The notes beneath the pieces were generated by a model. That model was not told where the DNA came from. It saw nothing but the letters and a program-made list of their open reading frames with translations, and did not search any database. A stretch of DNA of 33,193 nt from Prochlorococcus sp. AG-409-J16 (GTDB lineage Bacteria; Cyanobacteriota; Cyanobacteriia; PCC-6307; Cyanobiaceae). The position numbers and the translations under genes are program-made. Every line of letters begins with the position of its first letter. Positions within the stretch are counted from its first letter, which is position 1. This document shows, one piece after another, positions 1 to 8,614 of the stretch. Location of the stretch: positions 1 through 33,193 of the forward strand of contig QCKB01000009.1 of NCBI GenBank assembly GCA_003215655.1, in the 5' to 3' direction.

Positions 1-76
1 TTAGCAACATTAAAGAAAAACAATATGCAGGCAATATTTAGGCATATAAAGCCAAGTACTGAAAAGGCTTTAATTA

Positions 77-625
77 CTAACTATTAATGTTATCTACAAG
101 GTCAATCATCCGAATACGCAAAGTACAAATCACTTCTTCAATCTCTTCCTTAGCCGTCAAGGTCTCACAATCTTTATCTTTTTCAAAAGGCTTCAAAGGG
201 TCAGGCATCCATCCACACCATGGCAACCCATCCCTCCTTCTAAGAGTTGGGCTCCACGAGCCACCAATCTGCACCACCCCCAATAAAGGGACTGACAACG
301 TTGAGCAAAGTGCTGCATAGGCAGGAACCGAACCCGGTATCTCTTCAGAGGCAAGTGGGAAAGCAAGCAAAATTGTTGGTTGCCGCCAAGCTCCTAGCTC
401 TTCAAACCAACTATCACCATGAGATTTAGGAATTGCAGCATCACCTATAAGAGAAACCAAACCGTTTCTTATAGAAATATTCTGTAGACATTTGGAAGGA
501 CTTTCAGCAGTCAAAAAGGTAATTAAATCTCCACCCCAGCACTCCGAGAGAGCTCTAGAAGCAGTCCTCATCTGGTTTTCAGATAAGTGCCCTGCTCCCA
601 CTAAAAAAGGAATCTTTCTATTCAT
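77..625 (-). CDS. Conserved hypothetical protein, 182 aa
   Basis: I do not recognise a named family. The 182-residue protein starts at an ATG (625) and has no signal peptide or clear membrane span. The N-terminal part reads like an alpha/beta domain: a short hydrophobic strand followed by GAGHLS near residues 9-15, then later hydrophobic strands (TILLAFPLA, VPLLGVVQIGG). The Trp-rich stretch WCGWMPDP lies in the C-terminal third, and the end is an acidic helix. It diverges from prs with only about 85 bases between starts, so the two probably share a promoter region. Base composition resembles the neighbours. Real coding is likely because of its length, the ATG start and the divergent gene arrangement; function is unknown. 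Confidence 0.75.
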   Translation of the reverse strand: MNRKIPFLVGAGHLSENQMRTASRALSECWGGDLITFLTAESPSKCLQNISIRNGLVSLIGDAAIPKSHGDSWFEELGAWRQPTILLAFPLASEEIPGSVPAYAALCSTLSVPLLGVVQIGGSWSPTLRRRDGLPWCGWMPDPLKPFEKDKDCETLTAKEEIEEVICTLRIRMIDLVDNINS

Positions 626-710
626 AGATCAACCTTTTTTAGAAATTCAAATGGGACATTGGCCACAACAGCATTAACATCGTAGAAAGCTGTTGATGCT
701 ATCGGGCCCC

Positions 711-1706
711 GTGACAAGTTTCCTCACCGCTGCCCGACCCGAAGAGGAAAGTATCAGCCATGACACTCACCGTCTTCGGCTATTTAGTGGCACCTCTAAT
801 CCTGCCCTAGCCAGGGAGATTGCTGCCTATCTTGGCATTAGCGATGGACCTCGTGTATGTAAGCGATTCGCAGATGGTGAGCTATATGTCCAGATTCAAC
901 AATCAATTCGTGGGTGTGACGTCTTTCTAATACAACCAACTTGCGCGCCAGTAAATGACAACTTAATGGAATTATTAATCATGGTAGATGCCTGTAAAAG
1001 AGCATCTTCAAGGCAAATTACTGCCGTAATCCCCTACTACGGATATGCAAGAGCGGACAGGAAAACAGCTGGCAGAGAGTCAATTACTGCAAAACTAACG
1101 GCAAACTTACTAGTTAAATCTGGTGTTGACCGAGTTCTTGCAATGGATTTGCACTCTGCGCAAATCCAAGGTTACTTTGATATCCCATGTGACCATATTT
1201 ACGGATCACCTGTACTTGTAGATTATCTCTCCACAAAAGACTTAGGTGAGGTTGTTGTTGTATCCCCAGACGTAGGAGGGGTTGCAAGGGCAAGGGCATT
1301 TGCCAAGCAAATGAATGATGCTCCACTAGCAATAATTGACAAAAGACGTTCTGCCCATAATGTTTCTGAAAGCCTCACTGTCATTGGAGATGTGGCAAAT
1401 AAAACAGCAATCCTTATAGATGACATGATCGATACAGGTGGAACTATTTGTGCAGGTGCAGAATTACTAAGGCAACAAGGTGCTGATCGAGTCATTGCAT
1501 GTGCATCTCATGCAGTCTTTTCACCTCCCGCCTGCAAACGACTTTCTCAAAAAGGTCTTTTCGAGCAGGTAGTGGTAACAAATAGCATCCCTATTGCGCC
1601 TGAAAGGTGTTTCCCTCAATTAAAAGTACTTTCTGTTGCAAATATGCTTGGCGAGGCTATCTGGCGCATTCATGAAGAAAGCTCTGTTAGCTCTATGTTT
1701 CGTTAG
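711..1706 (+). CDS. prs: Ribose-phosphate pyrophosphokinase (PRPP synthetase)
   Basis: It makes phosphoribosyl pyrophosphate from ribose 5-phosphate and ATP in the cytoplasm, feeding purine, pyrimidine, histidine and NAD synthesis. From the GTG at 711 the protein has 331 residues. The PRPP synthetase signature DLHSAQIQGYFD begins near residue 146 and the PRPP-binding loop LIDDMIDTGGT spans about 235-245. The run FADGEL and the YYGYARADRK segment (ATP-binding region) are also intact. I chose GTG 711 because picocyanobacterial homologues, as I recall them, begin with the TSFLTAAR stretch that follows it; ATG 696 and TTG 693 are in frame and possible. It converges with pepN, 53 bases apart. The pathway partner hisH lies in the same window but far away. 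Confidence 0.97.
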   Translation: MTSFLTAARPEEESISHDTHRLRLFSGTSNPALAREIAAYLGISDGPRVCKRFADGELYVQIQQSIRGCDVFLIQPTCAPVNDNLMELLIMVDACKRASSRQITAVIPYYGYARADRKTAGRESITAKLTANLLVKSGVDRVLAMDLHSAQIQGYFDIPCDHIYGSPVLVDYLSTKDLGEVVVVSPDVGGVARARAFAKQMNDAPLAIIDKRRSAHNVSESLTVIGDVANKTAILIDDMIDTGGTICAGAELLRQQGADRVIACASHAVFSPPACKRLSQKGLFEQVVVTNSIPIAPERCFPQLKVLSVANMLGEAIWRIHEESSVSSMFR

Positions 1707-1759
1707 ATGAAACACATCTATCTAATAACCATATAAATAAATTTGTTTATTATTAACGA

Positions 1760-4375
1760 TCATCTTTGCATTAACTCAACAACTTCTCTTGTATTAGAAG
1801 ATAGATTTGACTGAGAAAGTCTTTGAATTACTTTTAACATCTTTCCACTCCTTTGATTGTCATAACTGCGCCATTGAGAAAAGCATTTGACCATTCTTGA
1901 GGCAGTTATTGGATTCCTTTTATCTACATCTAATAACTTGTCTCCCATAAATTCATAACCACTACCATCTAAAGAATGAAACGCAGGGATATTGTGGACT
2001 AAACCACCAAGCACTGCACGTATTGCATTTGGTGCCATTGGATCAAACCGAGGATGGCACATCAGGTCTTCAATCCTACTAAGTGAATCATTCCAAGGAG
2101 TAGAGGCTTGGAATGCAAACCAACTATCTAAAATTACGGGGCGATCTTCCCAACGATCGTAAAACTCCTGAAGCGCCGTTTCTCTCTCTTGACATTCAAT
2201 TGGCTGTAGAGCTCTTAGAGCAAACTTAGATAAAGTCATAGACGAAGCTGAAACTGCTTTAAGTACTTCATCAAGAATTTCCCTATTTCCAGAAACAACC
2301 AACCAAGACCAAGCAATTCCCGTAAGCTCTCGCTCTCCTCTACCAGTTGGCCAAAGAGCTTCCCAAGCTAAGCGAGTTTTATCTAAAAGTTCAAAAAGTG
2401 AGGAAGAAAGCTTTTGTCCAAGAAAAGCTTTAAAAGTGTATAGAGCATTGTAAATAGCTATAGGGTCAGAAATCTTCTGAGCAGATTCCAACTCAGCGAG
2501 GCCAGGCATCCTCAACAAAGTTGCAACTTCACAAGCTTGTTCCTCTTTAAAAGATGCAAGAAGCTTCTCAAATATTTTTATTAAGTGATCTTCTTTTTTG
2601 AGTTGCGGCACATCGGAGGCCCTAGCCAGCAAAATACTTCTCAAAATATTTTGGCCAGCTTCCCACCGAGAAAACAGGTCATTGTCAAGCTCGAATAACG
2701 CAAAAAGTTCTTCCTGGGTTTGATCGATCTCCCACTTAACAGGGGATGAGAAATTACGGAAAATTGATAAAGCTGGAGGTTCTGAACCAACATGATCTGT
2801 TTGAAGAATAAACTCCTTCTCTTCTTCATCGAGAACAAGTAGCTGTTCTTCCCCAACAGTTCCTTCAGAATTAACCGTAGCAATACGGATAGGAATAACA
2901 AGAGGTTGGATATTTATATTGTCAGAGTTTATTCCAAATATTTGCTTAAAAAAGATTCTATAGGAACCATTATCTTTATCCCAAATTCGCTCTATCTGAA
3001 TACTTGGTGTGCCAGCTTGATAATACCAACGAATAAACTTATTTAAGTTAAAGCCCAATGGTTTATTGTCTATAGAAGCTCCATAAGTAATAGCTTCCAC
3101 AAAATCCTCTGTTGTAGCAGCACATCCATCAAATCTCTTAACATATTCTTCCATTCCAATCATAAATCTATTATGACCCAACAGTGAATAAAGCATACGT
3201 ACCAATTCCGCTCCCTTCTCATATATAGTGGTTGTATAAAAGTTATCAATTGACTTATACTTAATTGGCTTTACTGCGTGAGATGTAGGCCCAGAATCTT
3301 CTAAGAACTGAGTATTTCTAAGTAATGAGACATCATCTATTCTCTTAACGGAAGCAGAGTGACTATCAGAAGTGAAACTTTGATCCCTAAATACTGTCAA
3401 TCCCTCCTTTAATGATAACTGAAACCAGTCTCGACAAGTTATACGATTCCCGGTCCAATTATGAAAGTATTCATGTGCTATAACACTTTCAATCCTTTCC
3501 AGCTCAACATCAGTAGCTGTATTAATATCTGCCAAAACCAGTTTCGAATTGAAAATATTTAAGCTTTTATTCTCCATAGCTCCCATATTAAAGTGTCTTA
3601 CAGCAACTATATTGTATTCATCTAAATCATATTCAAATCCATAAACATCTTCATCCCATCTCATCGCTTTCTTCAATGAGTCAATAGCATGCTTAGTGTA
3701 TGACTTATCACCAGCCTCTACATATATACGAAGCTGTACTTTCTTACCGGAAAAAGTATAATAAAAGTCCTGGTAATATTCCAAGCTGCCTGCAACAAGT
3801 GCGAATAAATAGGAAGGCTTAGGAAATTGATCCTCCCATATAACTTGATGCCTATTTTGAGAGTTTTTTACTGGTCCTGAATTTATCTTATTTCCATTAG
3901 ATAATAAAACAGGATATTTTTCTATGTCCGCTTCGATACGAACCTTATACCTACTAAGTACATCTGGCCTATCTGGATGATAGGTAATCCGCCTAAACCC
4001 TTCTGCCTCACATTGTGTAGAGAGAATTTCTCCACTTAAGTATAAACCTTCTAGAGAGGTATTGTTATATGGGTTAATTTCAGACTCTACATTAAGAATA
4101 GCCCTATTAGTAATCGTTTCGCTAATTATTAATTGTTCATCAGTTAAACTATACATATCTTCCTTGATAGGCTTCTCATCTAATCTAAGACTAATAATCT
4201 TGATTCCTTTACCCTTCAATATCAAAGGCTTAGCCTCATAAGTATCGGGCTCAATAACCATCGAGCTTAAAACCAATACTTTAGTTTCATAGATAATTAT
4301 CTCTAAATTAATATTAGGTATCTTAAACGGATAAGGCTTATAATCTGATAAATAGGTAGTTTCCTTCAATGACAT
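1760..4375 (-). CDS. pepN: Aminopeptidase N (M1 family zinc metallopeptidase)
   Basis: An 871-residue cytoplasmic aminopeptidase that releases N-terminal residues from peptides, likely in peptide recycling. The M1 exopeptidase motif GAMEN is at residues 265-269, the zinc motif HEYFH (HEXXH) at 301-305, and the third zinc ligand is Glu324 in the SLKEG stretch, 18 residues after the second histidine, as the family requires. The long C-terminal half is the helical PepN-type domain, and the overall length matches the E. coli PepN-like group. No signal peptide is seen. The start is an ATG. It follows the small secreted-protein gene on the same strand by 83 bases, so it may have its own promoter or be read through. 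Confidence 0.97.
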   Translation of the reverse strand: MSLKETTYLSDYKPYPFKIPNINLEIIIYETKVLVLSSMVIEPDTYEAKPLILKGKGIKIISLRLDEKPIKEDMYSLTDEQLIISETITNRAILNVESEINPYNNTSLEGLYLSGEILSTQCEAEGFRRITYHPDRPDVLSRYKVRIEADIEKYPVLLSNGNKINSGPVKNSQNRHQVIWEDQFPKPSYLFALVAGSLEYYQDFYYTFSGKKVQLRIYVEAGDKSYTKHAIDSLKKAMRWDEDVYGFEYDLDEYNIVAVRHFNMGAMENKSLNIFNSKLVLADINTATDVELERIESVIAHEYFHNWTGNRITCRDWFQLSLKEGLTVFRDQSFTSDSHSASVKRIDDVSLLRNTQFLEDSGPTSHAVKPIKYKSIDNFYTTTIYEKGAELVRMLYSLLGHNRFMIGMEEYVKRFDGCAATTEDFVEAITYGASIDNKPLGFNLNKFIRWYYQAGTPSIQIERIWDKDNGSYRIFFKQIFGINSDNINIQPLVIPIRIATVNSEGTVGEEQLLVLDEEEKEFILQTDHVGSEPPALSIFRNFSSPVKWEIDQTQEELFALFELDNDLFSRWEAGQNILRSILLARASDVPQLKKEDHLIKIFEKLLASFKEEQACEVATLLRMPGLAELESAQKISDPIAIYNALYTFKAFLGQKLSSSLFELLDKTRLAWEALWPTGRGERELTGIAWSWLVVSGNREILDEVLKAVSASSMTLSKFALRALQPIECQERETALQEFYDRWEDRPVILDSWFAFQASTPWNDSLSRIEDLMCHPRFDPMAPNAIRAVLGGLVHNIPAFHSLDGSGYEFMGDKLLDVDKRNPITASRMVKCFSQWRSYDNQRSGKMLKVIQRLSQSNLSSNTREVVELMQR

Positions 4376-4458
4376 ATTGGATATAAATATTAATTATACA
4401 AATAATTATATTGAAGGAAAGCCCTATGCCTTCAAATATTGATAATAGAAGTTTTCAA

Positions 4459-4899
4459 TCATCTTTTCTTCTTGCCCTGTTTGTTCATATGAGCTTTGAA
4501 CTTCTTCTTAACATCTCCTGGAACTTCTTTGGGGCAAAATTGCAATGCTCCAGAGATAATCTGCAGCTCTGCACCAGCAAATAATTGCTTATTAGTTAAT
4601 TTCTTGTTTCCTGCGGAATCGACCAATCCACCATGACGACCATTTAAGACCTGAGCATAAGTTGCTGCTGCAACTCCAACTGCCTTTGGAAAATCTATGC
4701 CCGCTTGCCTTGCATTACAAAAATACGAAGACCCAAGACCTCGGTAAAGAAAAATATCCTCTTTTGACGCAGGCTGCGGCTTATCCTCTCCTTTTGAGTG
4801 GACTATTTCAGAGGTGCTGACAAGTGCTAACGGAGCAACTAGAAGAGTAGGCAATATTCCTCTAGTGAGTCGTCTAGAAAGCATTCTCAAAATAAACAT
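4459..4899 (-). CDS. Small secreted protein of unknown function
   Basis: The 146-residue product has a clear export signal: a positively charged start (RMLSRRLTR), a hydrophobic core (GILPTLLVAPLALVS) and a likely cleavage region near residues 30-36. The mature part has two cysteines (in SYFCNAR and LQFCPKE) that could form a disulfide in the periplasm, and a very basic tail ending in QGKKKR. A possible alternative start is the ATG five codons downstream at 4884. It resembles small conserved proteins of marine picocyanobacteria whose database names I would not trust for function. It lies upstream of pepN on the same strand. I do not know what it does. Confidence 0.8.
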   Translation of the reverse strand: MFILRMLSRRLTRGILPTLLVAPLALVSTSEIVHSKGEDKPQPASKEDIFLYRGLGSSYFCNARQAGIDFPKAVGVAAATYAQVLNGRHGGLVDSAGNKKLTNKQLFAGAELQIISGALQFCPKEVPGDVKKKFKAHMNKQGKKKR

Positions 4900-5166
4900 C
4901 TTTAATATTCATTCATGATGCCCTATCAAATTAATGGCTAGGCAACCAAACTAAGACAATATCTTAATTGGAGCCTTCTAAAAGGAACTTCTAAAATCAC
5001 CATTCACCCAACAAGGCTGTCCAACGATTCTATGGGAGTTCTCAGTACTCTGAATATCTTGCAAACTCTTTTAAAAGGCAGGTCGATTAAGCGAGTGTGC
5101 CCAAAATCCTCCAAAAATCCAAAAAAAAACATAAGGTAGCCAACAACTTTTAAGCCTCAAGCGGCT

Positions 5167-6318
5167 GTGGATGAGGTAGAAGCTCAAAACCGACAGAAAC
5201 TAAACCTGCTTCTAGTTGCTGCTCGCCCTCATCTTTCTAGGGGGGATCTAAGGTCTCTTATTAACTTTCTGGAAGGAGAGGACTGCGGATTCGATGTAAA
5301 TCTGCAAATATCAGACCCCAAAGAACAGCCTGAATTACTTGAGCTCCACAGATTAGTAGCAATACCTGCTCTAATAAAAATCGCTCCAGGGCCTAAACAA
5401 ATTTTTGCTGGAAGCAGCATCTTTCAACAATTACGCGGTTGGATTCCTCGCTGGCAACAAGAAGAAGTAATAAATGACCTTGAAATGAGTTCTAAGCCAA
5501 AAGAGCTTGACCAAAACCGTACTCAAAAAGAATTGCGCCTTGAGGATGAACTTTTGGTATTAAGGCAAGAAAACGAAACATTAATCACTCAAATTGAATC
5601 GCAAGAAAGGCTGCTAAGAATGGTTGCCCATGAACTTAGGACTCCCCTTACAGCAGCAGTTCTTGCTGTTCAAAGTCAGCGACTTGGTCAAATCGATCTT
5701 GATAGTTTTCAAGACGTAATCAAACGCCGTCTAGAAGAGATTGAATTACTTTCAAAAGACCTCTTAGAAGTTGGTGGAGCGCGTTGGGAAGCTCTTTTCA
5801 ACCCTCAGTGCTTAAACCTTGGCAGCGTTGCCGCTGAAGCGATCCTAGAGCTAGAAAAAAATTGGCTAAACAGAGGAATTGGAATTAACACCGACATACC
5901 TTCTGACCTACCTCAAGTATTTGCTGATCAAAGAAGGATGCGCCAAGTCCTATTGAACCTTTTAGAAAATGCTCTGAAGTTCACCCAAAAAGGTGGAAAG
6001 ATCTCCCTAACAATGCTTCACAGAACAAGTCAATGGGTCCAAGTAAGCGTATGTGACAGTGGACCTGGAATTCCTGAAAAAGAACAAAAAAGGATCTTTC
6101 TAGACCGTGTTCGACTCCCACAAACCTCTGATCGGACTTCTGGCTTCGGAGTTGGGCTTGCAGTCTGCAGAAGAATTGTTGAAGTCCATGGTGGAAAAAT
6201 TTGGGTAATCTCTGAACCAAACAAAGGGTCTTGTTTCCACTTCAGAGTCCCTGTTTGGCAAGGGCAAGTTCACAAGAAAGAAGAAGCCTCCTTGACGGAG
6301 GGCCAGGCTGGCCCGTAA
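5167..6318 (+). CDS. sasA: SasA-type circadian clock sensor histidine kinase
   Basis: SasA binds the KaiC clock protein through a KaiB-like domain and phosphorylates the regulator RpaA, passing clock phase to transcription. The 383-residue protein shows a thioredoxin-like/KaiB-like N-terminal domain (about 10-95), a charged coiled-coil linker (about 112-148), an H-box with phosphoacceptor His155 in VAHELRTPL, an N-box [11 protein letters not shown] near 262, and ATP-lid motifs DSGPGIP near 297 and GFGVGLAV near 326. There is no membrane segment, consistent with a cytoplasmic kinase. The start is GTG. Prochlorococcus is known to lack kaiA, so SasA is thought to be the main clock output there. 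No kai genes lie in this window. Confidence 0.95.
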   Translation: MDEVEAQNRQKLNLLLVAARPHLSRGDLRSLINFLEGEDCGFDVNLQISDPKEQPELLELHRLVAIPALIKIAPGPKQIFAGSSIFQQLRGWIPRWQQEEVINDLEMSSKPKELDQNRTQKELRLEDELLVLRQENETLITQIESQERLLRMVAHELRTPLTAAVLAVQSQRLGQIDLDSFQDVIKRRLEEIELLSKDLLEVGGARWEALFNPQCLNLGSVAAEAILELEKNWLNRGIGINTDIPSDLPQVFADQRRMRQVLLNLLENALKFTQKGGKISLTMLHRTSQWVQVSVCDSGPGIPEKEQKRIFLDRVRLPQTSDRTSGFGVGLAVCRRIVEVHGGKIWVISEPNKGSCFHFRVPVWQGQVHKKEEASLTEGQAGP

Positions 6319-6336
6319 CTTTCAAAAGTGATCATG

Positions 6337-6358
6337 AACACATAATGCATAATGTGTT
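6337..6358. promoter_or_regulatory. Interrupted palindrome over the probable tRNA-Glu promoter
   Basis: The 22-base element has 7-base arms AACACAT and ATGTGTT around a central ATGCAT, with only one mismatched pair (A/A). Two CATAAT hexamers, good matches to a bacterial -10 box, lie inside it; the second (6348-6353) is placed about 20 bases before the mature 5' end of tRNA-Glu. The symmetry suggests an operator, but that is inference; it could also be a weak hairpin after sasA. Confidence 0.4.
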
Positions 6359-6372
6359 GCGATCATGGCCTC

Positions 6373-6445
6373 GCCCCCATCGTCTAGAGGCCTAGGACAC
6401 CTCCCTTTCACGGAGGCGACAGGGGTTCGAATCCCCTTGGGGGTA
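6373..6445 (+). tRNA. tRNA-Glu (anticodon TTC)
   Basis: A 73-base cloverleaf can be drawn. The acceptor stem GCCCCCA pairs with TGGGGGT (a G-T first pair, as in cyanobacterial and plastid tRNA-Glu), followed by discriminator A. The anticodon stem CCTCC/GGAGG encloses a 7-base loop with TTC at 6407-6409. The T arm contains the standard GGTTCGAAT. No CCA is encoded. Besides translation, Glu-tRNA is the substrate of glutamyl-tRNA reductase, the entry to chlorophyll and haem synthesis. It stands alone between sasA and a minus-strand gene. Confidence 0.97.
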
Positions 6446-6457
6446 TTTAATCTATTT

Positions 6458-6479
6458 TCTATCAAACTTTATTGATAGA
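6458..6479 (+). terminator. Hairpin just after tRNA-Glu
   Basis: A perfect 8-base inverted repeat (TCTATCAA / TTGATAGA) with a 6-base loop starts 13 bases after the tRNA. Its position suits a transcription end, but no strong T-run follows, so intrinsic termination is uncertain. Confidence 0.4.
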
Positions 6480-6566
6480 TCTAAAATACTAGGAATGGAA
6501 TCAACCTATGAAGTTGATGTCATTAAGAGTTAGTTGGTTTCCAAAAAGAGATTTGATATCTAATTT

Positions 6567-7136
6567 TCAGATCTCTCCTGATCTTCTTAGTGCTTCTTGT
6601 TCTACAGCAAGAAGGTTTTCTGACAAATCCTCTCTAAGCCTCTGCTCAATAAGAGCCACAGGCATTCCAATACAACCCTGAACTGTTAATTCATAAAGCA
6701 AACAAGATCCCTCATTAAGGGATTTAACTGTCCATGAACCTTCAAACCGTCTGAAATCTCCTTTGAGAATATGAAACTTCAAATTGCCTTTGGCTTGATC
6801 TTCAATCAATTCCAACTGAACCTTTGCAGTAAATCTCAGACCGATTAGCTTCTGACTACCAACTTGATTGAGCTTAACCTTATTGCCATTTCTCTCCAAT
6901 AAAGAACTGCTGGTCAAGTTAGGGATGAAATCACTTAGATGGTCATAATCAGTTAACACTGACCAAAGAACGTCGGTTTCAATAGGAGTCCGAAGTTGAA
7001 CAGCCAACCTACGTATCCCATGAGGGAGGCGTTCCATTGTCTGCTCAATAGTTTGTCGCTCAATAGGCGTAACAACCTCAGTTGAATGCAACGTTAAGAG
7101 CTCATTGCTCTTATCAATTTGAAGAGTTGTCTCCAA
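6567..7136 (-). CDS. START/SRPBCC-fold protein (cyclase/dehydrase or COQ10-like)
   Basis: The protein has the polyketide cyclase/COQ10-like lipid-binding fold: RRLAVQLRTPI, then VLWSVLTDYDHLSDFIPNL, a GLRFTAKVQLEL strand, GDFRRFEGSW, and a long C-terminal helix ending in EQEALRRSG. Proteins of this fold bind hydrophobic ligands such as lipids, quinones or pigments; the ligand here is unknown. The stop is firm but the start is not. The frame is open to 7229, with TTG candidates at 7229 and 7136 and the only ATG at 7037, directly before the domain. I list 7136 (189 aa) because an AGGG lies about 11 bases upstream. A start at 7229 would leave little room for a petH promoter. It diverges from petH. 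Confidence 0.8.
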   Translation of the reverse strand: METTLQIDKSNELLTLHSTEVVTPIERQTIEQTMERLPHGIRRLAVQLRTPIETDVLWSVLTDYDHLSDFIPNLTSSSLLERNGNKVKLNQVGSQKLIGLRFTAKVQLELIEDQAKGNLKFHILKGDFRRFEGSWTVKSLNEGSCLLYELTVQGCIGMPVALIEQRLREDLSENLLAVEQEALRRSGEI

Positions 7137-7261
7137 GAGAAAAGTTGCCCTAATCGGTTGAGAACAATACAGAAATACGTGCAATATTGCTCCAAAAGGA
7201 CCCAGTGTTACAGCTGTGCCAATCCCCAAACGTGTCCTCTATCAATCAAAATCCCTGCTAA

Positions 7262-8416
<1,155 letters not shown>

Positions 8417-8439
8417 GTTCTAATACATCTCAATAAAAA

Positions 8440-8477
8440 CCAGCAAGAGGCTTTTTATATAAAATCCCTCTTGCTGG
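8440..8477 (+). terminator. Long hairpin after petH, possible terminator
   Basis: Perfect 11-base arms (CCAGCAAGAGG, 8440-8450, and CCTCTTGCTGG, 8467-8477) enclose a 16-base loop that contains a perfect 12-base palindrome, TTTTATATAAAA. The stem can therefore extend almost to the centre. It lies 24 bases after the petH stop. There is no clean T-run after it, so it may stabilise the mRNA end rather than cause intrinsic termination. Confidence 0.6.
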
Positions 8478-8572
8478 AGGCCTAATTGTTCATAAGATTC
8501 AAATATTTGGAAAAGGCTTTTTGGGCATCTGACCACAAATCATGTCGAGAAAGCCTTAAGGGTTTTGAATTC

Positions 8573-8599
8573 GCCGATTACTAGTTAAAAAACATCGGC
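8573..8599. repeat. Short inverted repeat before zwf
   Basis: Six-base arms GCCGAT (8573-8578) and ATCGGC (8594-8599) are separated by 15 bases and end 15 bases before the zwf ATG. It could be an operator or a leader hairpin; an AGAGG run follows it as the likely ribosome-binding site. Short repeats like this also occur by chance. Confidence 0.25.
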
Positions 8600-8614
8600 A
8601 GAGGTGATTGCAAA

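Noticed and set aside
1-76. End of a gene at the left edge
   Set aside because: Stops occur in the visible frames and no coding pattern is seen in these 76 AT-rich bases.
1707-1759. Short AT-only hairpin (AATAAA/TTTATT) between prs and pepN as a bidirectional terminator
   Set aside because: The stem is six A/T pairs only; too weak to support a call.
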